DNA of 7,794 nt from Metabacillus rhizolycopersici (GTDB lineage Bacteria > Bacillota > Bacilli > Bacillales > Bacillaceae), in the NCBI RefSeq assembly GCF_020075705.1, contig NZ_JAIQUM010000135.1:1-7794 (forward strand). Reading direction: 5' to 3'. The notes below the pieces were generated by a model that worked only from the letters and a program-made list of their open reading frames with translations, ran no database searches and was not told where the DNA came from. Within the stretch, counting starts at the first letter, position 1, and the number at the start of each line of letters is the position of its first letter. Both the position numbers and the translations under genes were made by a program. This document shows positions 5,328-7,794 of this stretch, one piece after another.

Positions 5328-5765
5328 ATGTCTGAACATCATTTAAAAGATGCATTAGATACATTAAAGCAAACCGGGGTTCGTATAACACCTCAACGTC
5401 ATGCTATACTTGAATTCTTAGTCGATTCCATGATACACCCTACAGCCGATGATATATATAAAGCCTTAGAAGGAAAATTTCCTAATATGAGTGTTGCTAC
5501 AGTTTATAACAACTTAAGGGTATTTCGTGAAGTTGGACTAGTAAAGGAATTGACGTATGGCGATTCGTCAAGTCGATTTGATTTCGTCACATCAGATCAC
5601 TATCACTGTATTTGTGAAACGTGCGGTAAGATTGTTGATTTCCATTATCCAGGACTTGATGAAGTTGAAGCGTTAGCTGCACATGTAACAGGGTTTAATG
5701 TTAGCCACCACCGTATGGAAATATACGGGAAGTGCAGCAGTTGTGAAAAACAGGAAACTCATTAA
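5328..5765 (+). CDS. perR: Peroxide-sensing repressor PerR (Fur family)
   Basis: A 145-residue cytoplasmic Fur-family repressor, the same length as B. subtilis PerR. It represses peroxide-stress genes with Fe or Mn bound; iron-catalysed oxidation of histidine ligands by peroxide releases it from DNA. The sensing ligands are all present: H37, D85, H91, H93 and D104. The structural zinc site C96, C99, C136, C139 is intact. The winged-helix part (about 1-82) contains [10 protein letters not shown] and the recognition helix in [14 protein letters not shown] 5328 follows GAGGTG by 8 bases. An ATG at 5321 is out of frame. Unusual is an extra cysteine at 94, next to ligand H93, where I recall alanine in B. 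subtilis. A PerR box at 5278-5292 indicates autoregulation. Confidence 0.97.
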   Translation: MSEHHLKDALDTLKQTGVRITPQRHAILEFLVDSMIHPTADDIYKALEGKFPNMSVATVYNNLRVFREVGLVKELTYGDSSSRFDFVTSDHYHCICETCGKIVDFHYPGLDEVEALAAHVTGFNVSHHRMEIYGKCSSCEKQETH

Positions 5766-5766
5766 A

Positions 5767-5798
5767 ACAAGCTCAGTTTAAGACTGAAGCTTGTTTTT
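5767..5798 (+). terminator. Intrinsic terminator of perR
   Basis: ACAAGCT/AGCTTGT (5767-5773, 5788-5794) plus CAGT/ACTG (5774-5777, 5783-5786) form an 11-base-pair stem with one bulged A and a 5-base loop, followed by TTTTT. Confidence 0.9.
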
Positions 5799-5856
5799 GT
5801 ATTTAACTGACTCTAAAAGTTAATATGCTGGTAGGTTCATTTTGGATTCAAATATT

Positions 5857-5884
5857 AAAAGGAACGGCTTCTAAGAAGCCGTTC
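5857..5884 (-). terminator. Intrinsic terminator of ygzB
   Basis: GAACGGCTTC (5862-5871) and GAAGCCGTTC (5875-5884) are perfect 10-base arms with a 3-base loop (9 pairs with a more relaxed 5-base loop). Read on the minus strand the stem runs into CTTTTAATA. It begins 3 bases after the ygzB stop. On the plus strand the T content is weaker, so it serves mainly ygzB. Confidence 0.88.
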
Positions 5885-5887
5885 TTA

Positions 5888-6247
5888 CTATTTTATCTTC
5901 ATTTTTTTACGATTATAATCTTGATCAAATTCTTTGCCCTCTAAATTTTTGTCTAACGTTAAAGGTTCCTTACAATACATGCACATATCAACGCGACCGA
6001 GTATTTTTGTCGGTTTTTCACATGATGGACAAATAACCTGAACAGCTTTAGTTGAAAGCATTCCGATCCAAAAGTAAACAACTGTACTTGCAATGATCGA
6101 AAGCATCCCTAATATCATAAAAATCGTCATAACCCACATGTTTGAGCGGAAGAAAAGGCCTAAATACATAATAATGAAACCTACAAAGACTAAGCTTAAA
6201 GCAAAAGTTCTTATTTTATTTATTTTACTAGTATATTTACGAGCCAT
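5888..6247 (-). CDS. ygzB: UPF0295 membrane protein YgzB
   Basis: A 119-residue protein of unknown function conserved in Bacillaceae at this position beside perR. It begins [14 protein letters not shown] and has two hydrophobic helices (about 14-33 and 37-64). A cytoplasmic zinc ribbon follows, with C73-P-S-C76 and C89-M-Y-C92 separated by K-I-L-G-R-V-D-M, and a charged tail. The Cys4 ribbon suggests metal binding; nothing in the sequence shows the role. I chose ATG 6247 because AGGAGG (minus strand, 6261-6256) stands 8 bases upstream; the open frame extends to 6280 but that would put the ribosome site inside the gene. It is convergent with perR, each gene having its own terminator, and divergent from ygxA. 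Confidence 0.92.
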   Translation of the reverse strand: MARKYTSKINKIRTFALSLVFVGFIIMYLGLFFRSNMWVMTIFMILGMLSIIASTVVYFWIGMLSTKAVQVICPSCEKPTKILGRVDMCMYCKEPLTLDKNLEGKEFDQDYNRKKMKIK

Positions 6248-6270
6248 ATCATAAACCTCCTGTTGTTTTA

Positions 6271-6299
6271 AATATAGCACAGCTTGTATTGTAGATAAA
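6271..6299 (-). promoter_or_regulatory. Candidate ygzB promoter (extended -10 type)
   Basis: On the minus strand TGCTATATT (6279-6271) is an extended -10 box. The -35 position (TTTATC, 6299-6294) is poor, matching 3 of 6. The predicted start near 6264 gives a very short leader ending in the AGGAGG site. Confidence 0.45.
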
Positions 6300-6343
6300 T
6301 TGTTAACTAACTTTACTTTAAAAATTACATCTGAAAATAATGT

Positions 6344-6373
6344 TTGTTTTATATGTTGTAGTTACTTTATACT
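6344..6373 (+). promoter_or_regulatory. Candidate ygxA promoter
   Basis: TTGTTT (6344-6349) and TATACT (6368-6373) with an 18-base spacer are the best match in the divergent spacer. A start near 6380 would give a long leader of about 168 bases before ygxA. Confidence 0.35.
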
Positions 6374-6399
6374 ATCAGAAGTTAAATACAAAGGTTGGC

Positions 6400-6468
6400 A
6401 TTATTAGAAAAACAGTGGCTTTTGATTCGACATAAGTGATTGGAGACAACTCAGGTTTCTCTAATAAT
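6400..6468. repeat. Inverted repeat in the ygxA leader
   Basis: ATTATTAGA (6400-6408) and TCTAATAAT (6460-6468) are perfect 9-base arms 51 bases apart, within the presumed untranslated leader of ygxA. The arms are AT-rich, so chance is possible. The remainder of 6248-6547 shows no gene beyond the promoters noted. Confidence 0.3.
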
Positions 6469-6547
6469 TTTCTTCGTGCTATTTTGAAAAGGGTTTTTGC
6501 TTTTATATGTAGAATCAATAATAAGCCCAATCATTGGAGGAATAATC

Positions 6548-7420
6548 ATGGAAAATATTCTCCGTCCTATATATCAGGAAAGAGCAAGTCATTCGAATAC
6601 ATTAGCGATCATCATGATTGAAAAAAGGAATCAAATATCTCCTTTAACAGACAATTTAGATGTTGTATTACTAGTTATCATTAACGAATCAAGTCAGTCA
6701 ATTTATGTAAAACATTACGAATACGAAGATAAAAAGGCTTCTGTAACTGTTATGACCCAAGATGAATTAAATGAATCAATTCTTTTGGGAACAAATAGAA
6801 GAATTGTTGATTGGGTATTAAATGGAAAAGTTCTTTTTGATCGAAATGAATACATAGTCAGTCTTATTGAAAGATTGAGAAGTTTCCCCTTTACTGAACG
6901 TAAACTAAAAATTGGAATTGAATATGGAAAGTTAATTCGTAGATATCAAGAAGGAAAAGCATTTTTTGAATCTAAACAGCTGTTAGATGCTTATAACAAT
7001 ATTGTTCATTCTTTACATCATTTAGCTAGATTAGAGGTTATTGATCAAGGATATCATCCTGAAGTGACTGTATGGAACCAAGTTAAACAAATTGGACCAC
7101 AAATCTATAAGCTTTATAAGGAATTAGTCGAAAGTGATGAATCGCTAGAGAAGAGATTGGAGTTATTATTTTTAGCTAGTGACTTTTTAATTCATTCTAA
7201 AACAGAGGTGGGAGCAGCGCATATTCTGACGATTATGACAGGTAAGGAAACCTGGTTTTATAATGAATTACATCATCATCCAGAACTGATATATTATTCT
7301 GTTGATCTAAGTGTCATATTAGAATACTTAGTTGAGAAAAACTATGTTTCCGTTAAACGAATCGAAACAAAGGGGAAAGGGATTTATCATCGAGCATATT
7401 TTGTTACGAAAAAGTATTGA
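6548..7420 (+). CDS. ygxA: Nucleotidyltransferase-like protein YgxA
   Basis: A 290-residue soluble protein, identified by position (divergent from ygzB and directly upstream of an rRNA operon, as in B. subtilis) and by its start M-E-N-I-L-R-P-I-Y-Q-E-R-A-S-H. The N-terminal part (about 15-115) looks like a nucleotidyltransferase-like fold, with the strand L-T-D-N-L-D-V-V-L-L-V-I (33-44), but the usual Gly-Ser before the acidic pair is not apparent, so it may not be catalytic. A helical middle (about 118-215) and a winged-helix-like C-terminus (about 225-290, with Y-V-S-V-K-R-I-E-T-K-G-K-G then Y-H-R-A-Y-F-V) follow. I chose ATG 6548 because TTGGAGG is 7 bases upstream; a TTG at 6497 is in frame without a site. 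The function is not established. Its stop codon overlaps the rRNA promoter P1, and no strong terminator separates the two. Confidence 0.9.
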   Translation: MENILRPIYQERASHSNTLAIIMIEKRNQISPLTDNLDVVLLVIINESSQSIYVKHYEYEDKKASVTVMTQDELNESILLGTNRRIVDWVLNGKVLFDRNEYIVSLIERLRSFPFTERKLKIGIEYGKLIRRYQEGKAFFESKQLLDAYNNIVHSLHHLARLEVIDQGYHPEVTVWNQVKQIGPQIYKLYKELVESDESLEKRLELLFLASDFLIHSKTEVGAAHILTIMTGKETWFYNELHHHPELIYYSVDLSVILEYLVEKNYVSVKRIETKGKGIYHRAYFVTKKY

Positions 7421-7445
7421 CTTAATTTTTATGAGGTGATATATT
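7417..7445 (+). promoter_or_regulatory. rRNA operon promoter P1, overlapping the ygxA stop codon
   Basis: TTGACT (7417-7422) and TATATT (7440-7445) with an ideal 17-base spacer. The -35 box contains the TGA stop codon of ygxA (7418-7420). Together with P2 it forms the tandem arrangement usual for Bacillus rRNA operons. Confidence 0.8.
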
Positions 7446-7467
7446 ATTAAACGTCGCTGTTACGGAA

Positions 7468-7498
7468 AAAAGTGAACAGTGGCTTTTATTTCACTTTT
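7468..7498. repeat. Hairpin between rRNA promoters P1 and P2
   Basis: AAAAGTGAA (7468-7476) and TTCACTTTT (7490-7498) are perfect 9-base arms around a 13-base loop. It is A-rich before and T-rich after, and could act as a weak terminator or pause for ygxA or P1 transcripts. AAAAAGTGAA recurs inside P2 (7535-7544). Confidence 0.4.
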
Positions 7499-7526
7499 AA
7501 TGAAAATTTTTCTTTTTAAAAAGATG

Positions 7527-7555
7527 TTGACAGTAAAAAGTGAAGATGTTATATT
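7527..7555 (+). promoter_or_regulatory. rRNA operon promoter P2
   Basis: A perfect -35 TTGACA (7527-7532), 17-base spacer and TATATT (7550-7555). An AT-rich stretch with A and T tracts (about 7495-7524) directly upstream resembles an UP element. The predicted start at 7561-7562 is G, as in GTP-controlled Bacillus rRNA promoters. Confidence 0.88.
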
Positions 7556-7589
7556 AAGAAGGTCGCTTCTAGATGGAACGACAACACGA

Positions 7590-7607
7590 TGATCTTTGAA
7601 AACTAAA
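7590..7607 (+). promoter_or_regulatory. boxA-like antitermination motif in the rRNA leader
   Basis: TGATCTTTGAAAACTAAA matches the boxA region found in leaders of Bacillus rRNA operons, where Nus factors bind nascent RNA. It lies about 30 bases after the P2 start and about 80 bases before mature 16S. Confidence 0.7.
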
Positions 7608-7626
7608 CAAAACCAAGCGTGCCAAC

Positions 7627-7662
7627 GTTAATTTCGATTAACAAAAACGTACTATATAGTAC
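7627..7662 (+). other. Two adjacent palindromes in the 16S leader
   Basis: GTTAAT-TTCG-ATTAAC (7627-7642) is a perfect 6-pair hairpin with a TTCG tetraloop, and GTACTATATAGTAC (7649-7662) is a perfect 14-base palindrome. Both lie between boxA and mature 16S, where leader RNA pairs with downstream spacer for RNase III processing and may form local structure first. Confidence 0.5.
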
Positions 7663-7687
7663 AAAATTTATGAGCAAGTCAAACTAC

Positions 7688-7794
7688 TTTATTGGAGAGT
7701 TTGATCCTGGCTCAGGACGAACGCTGGCGGCGTGCCTAATACATGCAAGTCGAGCGAATTGATGGGAGCTTGCTCCCTGATATTAGCGGCGGAC
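7688..7794 (+). rRNA. 16S ribosomal RNA, 5' end (cut by the window edge)
   Basis: The universal 5' block GAGTTTGATCCTGGCTCAG, followed by GACGAACGCTGGCGGCGTGC and CATGCAAGTCGAGCG, is unmistakable. The mature end is placed at 7688 because TTTATTGGAGAG aligns with TTTATCGGAGAG, the start of B. subtilis 16S. The V1 hairpin GGGAGC-TT-GCTCCC is intact. About 107 of roughly 1,550 bases are present. The V1 sequence fits Bacillaceae but does not fix the genus. It is the first gene of an rRNA operon corresponding in position to rrnD of B. subtilis. Confidence 0.98.

Noticed and set aside
6436..6621. 61-codon open frame on the plus strand
   Set aside because: It overlaps the start of ygxA in another frame and has no suitable start context.
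6411..7487. 13-base direct repeat AACAGTGGCTTTT at 6411-6423 and 7475-7487
   Set aside because: A 13-base match between two places in a 7.8-kb AT-rich window is not far from chance, and the flanks do not match.
1..7794. CRISPR array or tRNA genes
   Set aside because: No regularly spaced repeats and no tRNA cloverleaf were seen on either strand.

Overview
The window is AT-rich DNA from a Firmicute of the Bacillaceae (Bacillus in the broad sense). The evidence is the 5' end of a Bacillus-type 16S rRNA gene at the right edge, a PerR that keeps every metal-binding residue of the Bacillus subtilis protein, and the gene order bcp - perR - ygzB (reverse) - ygxA - 16S, which matches my recollection of the B. 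subtilis ygaF-perR-ygzB-ygxA-rrnD region. Species cannot be fixed from the sequence.

Layout. Bases 1-280 hold the first 42 codons of a reverse-strand IS200/IS605-type tnpB gene with its promoter and a structured left end. Bases 371-3088 are one operon: an ABC ATPase (442-1458) and two six-helix ABC-2 permeases (1467-2258, 2263-3048), closed by a strong terminator. A small potassium channel gene with its own promoter (3184-3585) and the thiol peroxidase gene bcp (3654-4124) follow. Bases 4125-5245 are a 1.1-kb spacer without a convincing gene. It holds a doubtful 55-codon ORF running into a terminator, a Bacillus-style palindromic intergenic repeat, an unidentified 85-codon ORF, and a second, solitary copy of the tnpB left end. 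Next come perR with a self-regulatory PerR box and terminator, ygzB convergent with it, a 300-base divergent spacer, ygxA, and tandem rRNA promoters leading into 16S at about 7688.

How the genes relate. PerR is the peroxide-sensing repressor and Bcp removes peroxides, so the centre of the window is an oxidative-stress locus, although I see a PerR box only in front of perR. The ABC exporter resembles a family described as viologen exporters in cyanobacteria; a redox-related role is a guess. The right end is an rRNA operon whose upstream promoter overlaps the ygxA stop codon.

Most of the window is ordinary Bacillaceae chromosome. The least explained part is the pair of diverged IS left ends (150-279 and 5070-5230). 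They share a strict 17-base core and keep hairpins at equivalent places although the stem sequences differ. One copy still drives tnpB; the other stands alone just upstream of the perR promoter. I found no CRISPR array, tRNA or clear defence system.
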